The translations under genes and the position numbers were made by a program. The notes beneath the pieces are model-generated. The model had not been told where the DNA came from. It saw only the letters and a list, made by a program, of their open reading frames with translations, and made no database searches. This document shows, piece after piece, positions 45,479 to 53,552 of a stretch of DNA of 55,385 nt (position 1 is its first letter; every line of letters begins with the position of its first letter). The stretch is from positions 1 to 55,385 of the forward strand of contig JAUTXP010000028.1 in assembly GCA_030837965.1 (NCBI GenBank). The letters are read 5' to 3'. Origin of the DNA: Acidimicrobiaceae bacterium (GTDB lineage Bacteria; Actinomycetota; Acidimicrobiia; Acidimicrobiales; JAUTXP01).

Positions 45479-46225
45479 GTGGAGCACCGAGTGGTGGAGT
45501 ACCGAGTGGAGGAGTTGGCGACGGCGGCAGGCGTGTCGGTCGACACCATCCGTTTCTACCAGTCCAGAGGCCTGCTGCCCCGCCCTCGGCGGTCGGGCCG
45601 GATCGGGCTGTACGACGAGGAGCACAAGGCCCGCATCGAGCGCATCCGCGAGCTCCAGGCCAAGGGGTTCACCTTGGCCACCATCCGGCGGCTCGTCTCG
45701 GGCGAGCTGGACGCGGCTGACGAGGCCCTCGTGGCCGCCCTCACCGACGAGCGCAAGCCCGCCGAGGACGAGGTCTTCGGCCTGGACGAGCTGGCCCAGC
45801 GCAGCGGCATCCCCGTCGCCCTCCTGCAACTGGCAGTGGACGAAGGCCTGCTGGCCGTCGAGTGGGGCGGGTTCACCAACGACGACGTCGAGGCGGCCAA
45901 GGCCGGGCTGTCGCTGCTCGAAGCGGGCGTGCCCCTGCCCGACCTCTTGGCCCTGGCCCGCACCTACACCCACGCGGCCAACGCCGCGGCCGAGCAGGCC
46001 GTCAGCCTGTTCGACGACCACGTTCGCCGGCCTCTTCGGGACTCCGGCCTGCCGGACGAAGAGGCCGCCACCCGGCTGGTGGCCGCCTTCCAGCGCATGC
46101 TCCCGGCCACCACCACGCTGGTGTCGCACCACTTCACCCGCACCCTGCTGGCCGTGGCCCTGGCCCACATCGAGAAGGTGGGCGACGACGCCGAGCTGCG
46201 GGCCGTGCGCCAGGCGGGCGGGTGA
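45479..46225 (+). CDS. MerR family regulator heading the menaquinone operon
   Basis: 248 residues. The N-terminal winged HTH is YRVEELATAAGVSVDTIRFYQSRGLLPRPRRSGRIGLYDEEHKARIERIRELQAKGFTLATIRRLVSG. A second HTH-like stretch (FGLDELAQRSGIPVALLQLAVDEGLLAVEWGGFTNDDVEAAKAG) and a helical region form the C-terminal part. There is no Cys-based metal site and no known drug-binding domain, so the effector is unknown. The GTG start has TACAAT 6 nt upstream. The stop overlaps the menG start (GTGA). Its place and shared operators suggest control of menaquinone synthesis (inference). Confidence 0.9.
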   Translation: MEHRVVEYRVEELATAAGVSVDTIRFYQSRGLLPRPRRSGRIGLYDEEHKARIERIRELQAKGFTLATIRRLVSGELDAADEALVAALTDERKPAEDEVFGLDELAQRSGIPVALLQLAVDEGLLAVEWGGFTNDDVEAAKAGLSLLEAGVPLPDLLALARTYTHAANAAAEQAVSLFDDHVRRPLRDSGLPDEEAATRLVAAFQRMLPATTTLVSHHFTRTLLAVALAHIEKVGDDAELRAVRQAGG

Positions 46226-46911
46226 CGGCGACCCTTCCGCAAGGGGACGAGAAGGTCCGGGCCGTCCGGGCCATGTTCGACGCCATCGCCCCCCGCTACG
46301 ACCTGGTCAACCGGCTCATGACCTTCGGGCTCGACGTCCGCTGGCGGCGCCGGGCCGTGCGCGCCCTCGACCTGCCCGCGGGCTCCCTCGTCCTCGACCT
46401 GGCCGCGGGCACCGGCGACCTGTGCAGGGACGTGGCCAGGGCAGGGCTGCGGCCCGTGGGTGTCGACCTGTCCTTCGGGATGTTGGCCCACGCCCGCACC
46501 GACGCCCCGCTCCTGCAAGCCGACGCCCTGCGTCTTCCGTTCCCCGACGCCACCGCCGACGGCGTGGTCTCCGGCTTCGCCCTGCGCAACTTCGTCGACC
46601 TCGGCGCCTTCTTGCACGAAGCGGCGCGGGTCGTGCGCCCGGGCGGCCGAGTCGCCCTCCTCGACGTGGCCCAGCCCAGCAACCCCATCCTCCGAGCGGG
46701 CCACGCCCTGTACTTCGGCAAGGTGGTGCCGCGCATCGGCGGCCTGCTGTCCGACGCGGCCGCCTACCGCTACCTGCCGCAGTCGGTGGCCTATCTGCCC
46801 GGCCGCGACGGCATACTCGCCTTGGTGCGGGACGCGGGCTTCGTCGACGTCGAGCACCGGCTTCTGACCGGTGGGATCACCCAACTCATCGTCGGGACCC
46901 GACGGCCGTGA
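46222..46911 (+). CDS. menG: Demethylmenaquinone methyltransferase (UbiE/MenG)
   Basis: 229 residues, class I SAM methyltransferase. VRAMFDAIAPRYDLVNRLMTFGLDVRWRRRAVRAL is the UbiE N-terminal signature. LVLDLAAGTGDLCRDVARAG binds SAM, and DGVVSGFALRNFVDLGAFLHEAARVVRPGGRVALLDVAQPSN is the UbiE family block. It methylates demethylmenaquinone, the last step to menaquinone. The starts and stops of merR, menG and menF overlap as GTGA at both junctions. Confidence 0.95.
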   Translation: MTATLPQGDEKVRAVRAMFDAIAPRYDLVNRLMTFGLDVRWRRRAVRALDLPAGSLVLDLAAGTGDLCRDVARAGLRPVGVDLSFGMLAHARTDAPLLQADALRLPFPDATADGVVSGFALRNFVDLGAFLHEAARVVRPGGRVALLDVAQPSNPILRAGHALYFGKVVPRIGGLLSDAAAYRYLPQSVAYLPGRDGILALVRDAGFVDVEHRLLTGGITQLIVGTRRP

Positions 46912-48206
46912 CCGCCATCGCGCCCATCCCCTCCCCCCGTCCGGCCGACCAGGCCGCGGCCCGGTCGCTGGTGGCCAGGACCGTCCCCCTCGACCTGCCC
47001 CAGCGACCCGACCTGGTCTCGCTCGCAGGCGATGACGGCCTCCTGTTCGCGGGCCCGGACGGCGGGCTGGCGGGGCGGGGCGCGGCCCTCGTCATCGACC
47101 TGCCTGGTGGGCTGGGCGACCTGGGCGCGGCCGACACCGTCGCCGACGCCTTGGCCGCCATCGCCACCGACGACGAACTCCGGCTGCCCGGCTGCGGGCC
47201 GGTCGCCATCGGCGCACTGCCCTTCGAGCGCGACCGCCCGTCCCGCCTCGTCGTGCCCCGCGTCCTCGTCGGCGTGGACGCCACCGGGCAGGCCTGGCTC
47301 ACCACGGTGGGCGAAGGCGAGGCGCCCCGTCTCGGCCTCGACGCCCTATCGCCTCCGGCCCCCCGTCCGTCCCCGGACTCCTTCACGTTGCGCAGCGGGC
47401 AGTCGCACGCCGAGTGGTGCGAGATGGTCGCCGCCGCGGTCGACGCCGTGCAGGGCGGTCCGGCCAGTGGCATGGACAAGGTGGTGCTGGCCCGCGAGGT
47501 GGTCGTGGAGGCCAACCGGCCCATCCACCCCAGCACCGTTCTGGCCCGGCTGCGGTCCCTTTATCCGAGCTGCATGCTGTTCTGCGTCGACGGCTACCTG
47601 GGCGCCAGCCCGGAGCTGCTCGTCTCCCGCATGGGCCACGCCGTGCGCTCGCATCCCTTGGCCGGAACCATCGCCCACAGTGGCGACCCGGCCGTGGACC
47701 AGGCCATGGCCGCCGGGCTGCTGGCCTCGGCCAAGGAGCGCCACGAGCACCGGGTCGTGGTCGAGGCCGTGGCCGCGGCGCTGGCCCCGCTGTGTGAAGA
47801 CCTCGCAGTGCCTGACAGTCCAACGATCGTGACGCTGCGCAACGTGAGCCACCTGGGCACCCTTGTGACCGGCACGCTGCACGGCGAGCCGCCCCCGGAC
47901 GCGCTGTCCCTCCTGGCCCGACTTCATCCCACGCCCGCGGTCGGCGGCGTCCCGTCGGCCGACGCCCTGGCCTACATCCGGGCCGTCGAGCCTTTCGACC
48001 GGGGCCCGTACGCAGGGCCGGTGGGCTGGATGGACGCCAGAGGTGACGGCGTGTGGGCCGTGGGTATCCGCTCAGCATCCGTGTCCGGCTCGACGGCCCG
48101 ACTGGTGGCGGGCGTGGGCATCGTGGCCGACTCGGTGCCCGAGGCCGAGCTGGCCGAGACCCAGCTCAAGCTCCAAGCCCTGCTGGCCGCCGTCGTCAGA
48201 CCCTGA
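46908..48206 (+). CDS. menF: Menaquinone-specific isochorismate synthase
   Basis: 432 residues. The chorismate-binding C-terminal domain shows GMDKVVLAREVVVEA, LYPSCMLFCVDGYLGASPELLVSRMGHAVRSHPLAGTIAHSGDPAVDQAMAAGLLASAKERHEHRVVVEAV, LHPTPAVGGVPSADALAYIRAVEPFDRGPYAGPVGWMDARGDG and VAGVGIVADSVPEAELAETQLKLQAL. Converting chorismate to isochorismate commits it to menaquinone. It could be read as a salicylate/siderophore isochorismate synthase, but the menD, menH, menB and menE neighbours decide for MenF. Confidence 0.93.
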   Translation: MTAIAPIPSPRPADQAAARSLVARTVPLDLPQRPDLVSLAGDDGLLFAGPDGGLAGRGAALVIDLPGGLGDLGAADTVADALAAIATDDELRLPGCGPVAIGALPFERDRPSRLVVPRVLVGVDATGQAWLTTVGEGEAPRLGLDALSPPAPRPSPDSFTLRSGQSHAEWCEMVAAAVDAVQGGPASGMDKVVLAREVVVEANRPIHPSTVLARLRSLYPSCMLFCVDGYLGASPELLVSRMGHAVRSHPLAGTIAHSGDPAVDQAMAAGLLASAKERHEHRVVVEAVAAALAPLCEDLAVPDSPTIVTLRNVSHLGTLVTGTLHGEPPPDALSLLARLHPTPAVGGVPSADALAYIRAVEPFDRGPYAGPVGWMDARGDGVWAVGIRSASVSGSTARLVAGVGIVADSVPEAELAETQLKLQALLAAVVRP

Positions 48207-48272
48207 GCACCGCCAGGCCGTAAGCACAGCGCGCCAGCCCCGTGGGCACAGCCGTCAGGACGTGAGCACAGC
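48204..48272. repeat. Imperfect direct repeats between menF and menD
   Basis: Four related words, TGAGCACCGC (48204), TAAGCACAGC (48221), TGGGCACAGC (48243) and TGAGCACAGC (48263), are spaced 17, 22 and 20 nt apart across the convergent menF/menD spacer and the last menD codons. Two-turn phasing would suit a protein-binding array; chance duplication is the alternative. Confidence 0.4.
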
Positions 48273-49820
48273 GGCCACCGCGGCGTGAATGCGCGAGTGG
48301 TCGCTCACATTGTCTGAGCGATCACTCTTGAGCACTTGCACGTTTGGAGTGCCGAAGGCGTGAGCGATCGCTTCGATGTTCAGAGTGTGGGGTGTGCCGA
48401 ACAGCGCCTCGAAGGTGGCGGGCGGGAGCGACGTGGCCTGGGGCAGGAACGAGAAGATGCCGCCACCGCCGTTGTCCACCACCAGAAAGGTGCAGTCGAC
48501 GTCGGGCCGTCGGGCCGCCAGAGCCAGAGCGCCCACGTCGTGAAGGAAGGCCAGGTCGCCCACCAAGGCGACCGTCTTGGTCTCCGGGCTGCCCGCGGCG
48601 ATGCCCAAGGCGGTGGACAGCACGCCGTCGATGCCGTTGGCCCCCCGATTGGCGAACACGCGCACGCCGTCTCGCGGCTCGGCATACCACTCGATGTCGC
48701 GGATGGGCATGGACGAAGAGACGACCAGGTTCGAGCCCGCGGGCAGGTCGCGCATGAGGCTGCGGGCGATGGCGGGCTCGCCCACGGCCGTGTCCTCGAT
48801 GGCCTGCTGGGCCAGAGCCTCGGCGTCGGCCCATTCCTCCAGCCAGTCCGCAGGCGCGGGGACGTCGGACGGGCCGGGCAGGCACGGAAGCAGCCGGTGC
48901 ACCACCCGCTCGGGGTCGCGCCATTGGCCATGCTCGTCCACCAGCCACTGCTCGGCGTCGAGCCCGGCGAGCCACTCGTTGAGCACCTTGGACGCCCACG
49001 GCGCCCCCACCCGCAGCACGAAGTCGGGCCGATACGGGCGGGCTCTGAGAATGGCGTCGGCCGCGGCGACCGTGGTGGGCCGAGGCAGCCTGCAGCCCGA
49101 GCGAGGGTCGGCCAGCACGGGCCAGCCCATGGCCTGGGCCAAGCCGTGGACCGCGCTCGGGTCGCCCGCGCCCGCGCCCGCCACGATCACCCCCCGAGCC
49201 CCTTCGGGCACGGCAACGGCAACCGAGGTGGAGGCCGCCGGCGAGACCTGGTGCCACGGCCGGCCGCCGGACCGGCCCGGCGGCAGGTCTCCGGGCTCAC
49301 CCACGAGCGGGTCGCGAAAAGCCAGGTTGAGATGGACGGGGCCGGGGCGCACGGTTGCCTCGGCGTGGGCCCGTGACGCCAGGGACCGCCACGTGTGCGC
49401 CGCGGCCTGGTCGGGCACGCCGGGCTCCACGGCCCAACGCGCCGCGCCGATGAACAAGAGCCGCTGCTCGACCGTCTGGGCCGCGCCCACGTGATGCAGC
49501 TCGGGCGGCCGGTCGGCGGTGCACACGAGCATGGGGACGCAGGCCAGGTCGGCCTCCACCACGGCGGGATGGAGCTCGACCGCGGCCGTGCCGCTGGTAG
49601 TGACGACCACGGCAGGCCGCCCGGTGGCCAGGCCCAGGCCCAAGGCGAAAAAGCCGGCGCTGCGCTCGTCGAGGACCACGTGCACGACCACGCCCGGGTG
49701 GGCGGCCACGGCCAGAGCGAGAGGAGTGGAACGAGAGCCGGGCGAGACGACGGCGTCGGTCACACCGGACCGGACCCACTCGTCCACCAAGGTGGCTGCG
49801 AACGTGGCCTGTACCGTCAT
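48255..49820 (-). CDS. menD: SEPHCHC synthase (MenD)
   Basis: 521 residues, a ThDP enzyme. The N-terminal domain is VDEWVRSGVTDAVVSPGSRSTPLALAVAAHPGVVVHVVLDERSAGFFALGLGLATGRPAVVVTTSGTAAVELHPAVVEA, followed by GPVHLNLAFRDPL. The ThDP/Mg site is ALVGDLAFLHDVGALALAARRPDVDCTFLVVDNGGGGIFSFLPQA. It condenses isochorismate with 2-oxoglutarate. Its ATG is only 5 bp from the divergent menH ATG, so its promoter must lie inside menH. The tail codes through two GAGTGATC-type dyads. Confidence 0.96.
   Translation of the reverse strand: MTVQATFAATLVDEWVRSGVTDAVVSPGSRSTPLALAVAAHPGVVVHVVLDERSAGFFALGLGLATGRPAVVVTTSGTAAVELHPAVVEADLACVPMLVCTADRPPELHHVGAAQTVEQRLLFIGAARWAVEPGVPDQAAAHTWRSLASRAHAEATVRPGPVHLNLAFRDPLVGEPGDLPPGRSGGRPWHQVSPAASTSVAVAVPEGARGVIVAGAGAGDPSAVHGLAQAMGWPVLADPRSGCRLPRPTTVAAADAILRARPYRPDFVLRVGAPWASKVLNEWLAGLDAEQWLVDEHGQWRDPERVVHRLLPCLPGPSDVPAPADWLEEWADAEALAQQAIEDTAVGEPAIARSLMRDLPAGSNLVVSSSMPIRDIEWYAEPRDGVRVFANRGANGIDGVLSTALGIAAGSPETKTVALVGDLAFLHDVGALALAARRPDVDCTFLVVDNGGGGIFSFLPQATSLPPATFEALFGTPHTLNIEAIAHAFGTPNVQVLKSDRSDNVSDHSRIHAAVAAVLTS
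48295..48328. promoter_or_regulatory. Two MerR-operator-like dyads inside the menD 3' end
   Basis: GAGTGGTCGCTC (48295-48306) and TGAGCGATCACTCT (48315-48328). On the minus strand the second dyad is followed by GACAATGTG, so GAGTGATCGCTCA-N-ACAATG matches the merR operator plus -10 almost base for base. A third partial dyad, TGAGCGATCGCTTC, is at 48361-48374. Confidence 0.5.
49812..49817 (+). promoter_or_regulatory. -10 hexamer of menH
   Basis: TACCGT, 8 nt before the ATG at 49826, located within the first codons of the divergent menD. Confidence 0.45.
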
Positions 49821-49825
49821 GGCTG

Positions 49826-50638
49826 ATGCCCTTGCCTTCCCCTTCGCCCTCGACCGCGCTGTACGTCGACATCGTGGGCAAGGGCACCAGGCTGGTGTTG
49901 GTGCACGGGTTCACCCAGACCGGTCGGTCGTGGGACGCGGTGGCCGAGCGTCTGGCCCCGCGTCACGAGGTGGTGCTGGTGGACGGGCCCGGCCACGGCC
50001 GGTCGGCCCACGTGGCCGCCGACTTGGGCGAGGGCGCGGCGCTCATCGGCCAGGTCGGTGGGCGGGCGTCGTATGTCGGCTACTCGATGGGCGGGCGCTT
50101 CTGCCTGCACCTGGCGTTGGCCTCGCCCCAGTTGGTGGACGCCTTGGTGCTCGTCGGGGCCACCGCCGGCATCGACGACGCGGGCGAACGAGAGCAGCGC
50201 CGAGCCGACGACCGACGACTGGCCGAGCGCCTCACCGCCCAAGGGGTGCCCGCCTTCGTGGACGAGTGGCTGGCCGGACCGTTGTTCGCCCGGCTGGGCC
50301 CGGCCGCCGCGGGCCGGGCGGCCCGGTTGGAGAACACGGTCGAGGGCCTGTCGTCCAGCCTCCGCCTGGCGGGCACCGGAGAGCAGACGCCGCTGTGGGA
50401 CCGGCTGGTCGAGCTGCGCATGCCCGTGCTGTTGGTGGCGGGGGCGGAGGACGCCAAGTTCTTGGCGCTGGCCCGGCGCATGCAGGCGTGCATCGGCGGC
50501 AACGCCGAGCTGGCCGTGATCGAGGGCGCGGGGCACGCCGTGCACTTGGAACGGCCGGACCAGTTTGCCGATGTGATCGAGGCCTTCCTCGCCCGCCACC
50601 CTCACACCAGTCGAGACCACATCGAGGGCCGCGGCTAG
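49826..50638 (+). CDS. menH: SHCHC synthase (MenH), alpha/beta hydrolase
   Basis: 270 residues. VDIVGKGTRLVLVHGFTQTGRSWDAVAERLAPRHEVVLVDGPGHGRS is the oxyanion region, GRASYVGYSMGGRFCLHLALASPQLVDALVLVGATAGI has the nucleophile Ser, and the His is in EGAGHAVHLERPDQF. The SMGGR elbow and the GATAGI block are usual in MenH. It eliminates pyruvate from SEPHCHC. Assignment rests on the fold plus pairing with menD; a general hydrolase is the alternative. It overlaps menA by 4 nt tail to tail. Confidence 0.88.
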   Translation: MPLPSPSPSTALYVDIVGKGTRLVLVHGFTQTGRSWDAVAERLAPRHEVVLVDGPGHGRSAHVAADLGEGAALIGQVGGRASYVGYSMGGRFCLHLALASPQLVDALVLVGATAGIDDAGEREQRRADDRRLAERLTAQGVPAFVDEWLAGPLFARLGPAAAGRAARLENTVEGLSSSLRLAGTGEQTPLWDRLVELRMPVLLVAGAEDAKFLALARRMQACIGGNAELAVIEGAGHAVHLERPDQFADVIEAFLARHPHTSRDHIEGRG

Positions 50639-51519
50639 CCCGCGGCCAGGCCGACGGCCAACAGCACGGCGAAGACCAGTTGCACCTGGCCGGTGCGCAC
50701 GAGCACCGGTATGAGCAATGGCCCCGAGGCTCGGGACGACACGGCCCGCAGCGGGCGAAGGGTCAGTGGCAGCGCGGCCAAAGCCAGCAGGGCCCACGGC
50801 CGGGCCACGGCCAGGCCGACGACGGCAGCGAAGGGGGCGAGCAGCAAAGCGCTGTAGAGGGCGCGGGTGGCGTCGTCGCCCAGACGGACGGCCAGCGTGC
50901 GCTTGCCCGCGACCAGGTCGGTGGGGATGTCGCGCAGGTTGTTGACGACCAGCAGCGCGGTGGCCAGCAGGCCGACAGGCACGGCCGCGAGGACGGCGAG
51001 AAGGGTGATGCGCTCGAGGTGCACATAGGCCGACCCGACCACCGCGACCAAGCCGAAGAAGACGAACACCGAGACCTCGCCCCAGCCGTGATAGCCGTAG
51101 GGCTTCGGGCCGCCGGTGTAGAGCCAGCCCGCGGCCAGGCAGGCGGCGCCGACGGCCAGCAGCCAGGGCGACGTGGCCGCGGCCAAGGCCAGTCCGGCCA
51201 CGCCTGCCACCCCGAACGACGCCAGGGCCGCGGCCTTCACCTGCTGCGGACGGGCCAGGCCCGAGGCGACCAGTCGCAGCGGGCCGACGCGCCCGTCGTC
51301 CGTCCCGCGGACGCCGTCGCTGTAGTCGTTGGCGTAGTTGGTGCCGACCTGCACGGCGAGGGCCACGACCAAGGCGGCCGCGGCCCGCCAGACCACGACA
51401 TGGCCCTGCGATGCGGCCACCGCCGTCCCCACGAGGACAGGCGCCACCGACGCGGGCAGGGTGCGGAGCCGGGCACCGAGCACCCACTTGTTGGCGCCCG
51501 CGGCAGCGGGCGCGCTCAC
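50635..51519 (-). CDS. menA: 1,4-dihydroxy-2-naphthoate polyprenyltransferase
   Basis: 294 residues, an integral membrane UbiA-fold enzyme. The first Asp-rich motif is [25 protein letters not shown], and the second is [32 protein letters not shown]. Between them are hydrophobic helices. It attaches the polyprenyl chain to DHNA at the membrane. The GTG start overlaps the menB stop as GTGA. The frame extends upstream but only as antisense-style sequence. Confidence 0.95.
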   Translation of the reverse strand: MSAPAAAGANKWVLGARLRTLPASVAPVLVGTAVAASQGHVVVWRAAAALVVALAVQVGTNYANDYSDGVRGTDDGRVGPLRLVASGLARPQQVKAAALASFGVAGVAGLALAAATSPWLLAVGAACLAAGWLYTGGPKPYGYHGWGEVSVFVFFGLVAVVGSAYVHLERITLLAVLAAVPVGLLATALLVVNNLRDIPTDLVAGKRTLAVRLGDDATRALYSALLLAPFAAVVGLAVARPWALLALAALPLTLRPLRAVSSRASGPLLIPVLVRTGQVQLVFAVLLAVGLAAG

Positions 51520-52412
51520 GGCCGGCGTGGGAACTTGGCGAACTCGGGCGGCCGCTTCTCGACGTACGCGTTGCGCCCTTCCTGCGCCTCTTCCGACATG
51601 TAGAAGAGAAGGGTGGCGTCGCCCGCGAGCTGTTGGATGCCGGCCAGCCCGTCGTCCGCCGCGTTCATCGAGGCCTTGAGCAGGCGCAGGGCCATGGGCG
51701 AAAGGGCCAGCATCTCCCTGCACCACTGCACCGTCTCGACCTCCAACTCGGCGAGAGGGACGACGGTGTTGACCAGGCCCATGTCCAACGCCTGTCGGGC
51801 ATCGTACTGCCGACACAGGAACCAGATCTCGCGGGCCTTCTTCTGACCCACGTTGCGGGCCAGCAGCCCCGACCCGTACCCGCCGTCGAAGGAGCCGACC
51901 CGCGGCCCGGTCTGGCCGAACCGGGCGTTGTCGGCCGCGATGGTGAGGTCGCAGACCACATGCAGGACGTGGCCGCCGCCGACCGCGTAGCCCGCCACCA
52001 TGGCCACCACCGGCTTGGGGCAGCGTCGGATCTGGATCTGGAGGTCGAGCACGTTGAGACGGCCGATCCCCTGTTGGGCCACGGCGTCGTCGCCGATGTA
52101 GCCGTCCTCGCCCCGGATGCGCTGGTCCCCGCCCGAGCAGAACGCCAGCGGGCCCTCGCCGGTGAGGACGATGACGCCGACCTCGGGGTCGTCCTGGGCC
52201 CGTCGGAAGGCGTCGGCCAACTCGAACAGGGTCTGGGGCCGGAAGGCGTTTCGGACCTCGGGCCGGTTGATGGTGACCTTGGCCACCAGGCCCTGGCCCG
52301 GGTCAGGCTCGGCCGTCTCGTACCTGATGTCGCGGTATTCGCCGCCCGCTGACCGCCACTCGGCGCCGGGCCGGATGGGGTTGGAGTCGGCACTCTGAGA
52401 GTGATCACTCAT
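51516..52412 (-). CDS. menB: 1,4-dihydroxy-2-naphthoyl-CoA synthase
   Basis: 298 residues, crotonase fold. [59 protein letters not shown] is the N-terminal block. [64 protein letters not shown] is strongly MenB-like. It cyclises o-succinylbenzoyl-CoA. The ATG at 52412 lies inside the GAGTGATCACTC operator, so a bound regulator would cover the transcription start. Confidence 0.96.
   Translation of the reverse strand: MSDHSQSADSNPIRPGAEWRSAGGEYRDIRYETAEPDPGQGLVAKVTINRPEVRNAFRPQTLFELADAFRRAQDDPEVGVIVLTGEGPLAFCSGGDQRIRGEDGYIGDDAVAQQGIGRLNVLDLQIQIRRCPKPVVAMVAGYAVGGGHVLHVVCDLTIAADNARFGQTGPRVGSFDGGYGSGLLARNVGQKKAREIWFLCRQYDARQALDMGLVNTVVPLAELEVETVQWCREMLALSPMALRLLKASMNAADDGLAGIQQLAGDATLLFYMSEEAQEGRNAYVEKRPPEFAKFPRRP
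52399..52410. promoter_or_regulatory. MerR-type operator O2, GAGTGATCACTC
   Basis: A perfect 12-bp dyad overlapping the menB start codon and 11 bp upstream of the menE -10. It shares the core of O1 in front of merR. Confidence 0.65.
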
Positions 52413-52421
52413 ACGGTTCGC

Positions 52422-52428
52422 TACCGTA
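52422..52428. promoter_or_regulatory. Symmetric bidirectional -10 element (menB / menE)
   Basis: TACCGTA reads TACCGT on the plus strand, 7 nt before the menE GTG at 52435, and TACGGT on the minus strand, 10 nt before the menB ATG at 52412. Confidence 0.5.
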
Positions 52429-52434
52429 CCTCGG

Positions 52435-53505
52435 GTGCGCCGACTGGTCCCAATGACGGCCGTGCTCGGCCCGCACACGGTCGAGGCCATGCAGCGGACG
52501 TGGGCCGATGGCCACGCCGTCTTGCCGGTGGACGACCGGCTGCCGCCGGCCGCGAGAGACGCCTTGCTCGACGCGCTGGGCGCGGGTCGCGAGGTCGGGG
52601 ACGACGACGCGCTCGTGCTGGCCACGTCGGGGACCACGGGCGCGCCCCGCGGCGTGGTGCTCACGTTCGAGGCCTTGGCCGCAGCGGCCATGGCCACCAG
52701 CGCACGGCTCGACGTCGATCCGGACCGGGACCGCTGGCTGGCCGTGCTCCCGCTGGCCCATGTGGGCGGGCTGTCGGTGATCACACGGAGCCTGGCCACG
52801 GGCACGCCGTTCACCTTCGAGCGCGATGACCGCTCGGCCACGCTGGTGTCGGTGGTGCCCACCCAGTTGCACCGGGGCGACGTCGACCCCGGCCGCTTCC
52901 GCAAGGTGGTGGTCGGCGGCTCGGTGGACTGGCGGCCCGCGCCCCCCAACGCGGTCCACACCTACGGCATGACGGAGACGGCGGGCGGGGTGGTGTACGA
53001 CGGCGTGCCGGTGGACGGTGTCGAGGTGCGCGTCGACCGGACCGACGGCCAAGTCCTGCTGCGGGGGCCGATGCTGTTGCGCTGCTATCGGGACGGCACC
53101 GACCCCAAGACGGCGGACGGCTGGCTGCCCACCGGCGATGCTGGGCGGCTCGACGACGACGGTCGGCTGGTAGTGCTGGGCCGCATGGACGACGTCATCG
53201 TCACCGGCGGCGAGAAGGTGTGGCCCGACGCAGTCGAGCGGGTGCTGCGGTCGTGCCCGGGCGTGGCGGAGGTGGCGGTGGCCGGTCGGGCCGACGACGA
53301 GTGGGGGGCGCGGGTGGCCGCCTTCGTGGTGCCCGTCGACTGGTCGGCGCCGCCCACCCTCGACGGCTTGCGGGACGCGGTGAAGGCGGTCATGCCCGCC
53401 TACGCCGCGCCCAAGGAACTGGTCCTGCTGGCGACGCTCCCCCGCACCGCCCTGGGCAAGGTCCGCCGACGCGAACTGGAGGACATAGACCCACCCAACG
53501 GGTAG
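52435..53505 (+). CDS. menE: o-Succinylbenzoate-CoA ligase
   Basis: 356 residues, a short ANL adenylate-forming enzyme as usual for actinobacterial MenE. The P-loop is [19 protein letters not shown], then [37 protein letters not shown], the hinge block [38 protein letters not shown] and the catalytic Lys near the end in [14 protein letters not shown]. It activates OSB with ATP and CoA. The GTG start follows a TACCGT hexamer. The last ten codons (LEDIDPPNG and stop) lie in repeat A3. Confidence 0.95.
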   Translation: MRRLVPMTAVLGPHTVEAMQRTWADGHAVLPVDDRLPPAARDALLDALGAGREVGDDDALVLATSGTTGAPRGVVLTFEALAAAAMATSARLDVDPDRDRWLAVLPLAHVGGLSVITRSLATGTPFTFERDDRSATLVSVVPTQLHRGDVDPGRFRKVVVGGSVDWRPAPPNAVHTYGMTETAGGVVYDGVPVDGVEVRVDRTDGQVLLRGPMLLRCYRDGTDPKTADGWLPTGDAGRLDDDGRLVVLGRMDDVIVTGGEKVWPDAVERVLRSCPGVAEVAVAGRADDEWGARVAAFVVPVDWSAPPTLDGLRDAVKAVMPAYAAPKELVLLATLPRTALGKVRRRELEDIDPPNG

Positions 53506-53518
53506 CTATGTCCTCCAG
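53476..53518. repeat. Palindromic repeat family A, copy 3
   Basis: 43 nt. CTGGAGGACATAGA is opposed by GCTATGTCCTCCAG, with an inner CCC-AAC-GGG mini-stem. It covers the menE stop with TAG at repeat positions 28-30, identical to the placement in rlmN. It is located between the convergent menE and nrdJ genes. Confidence 0.88.
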
Positions 53519-53552
53519 TCGTGGGAAGGCGGTGCGGCGAAAAGCGGTGCGG

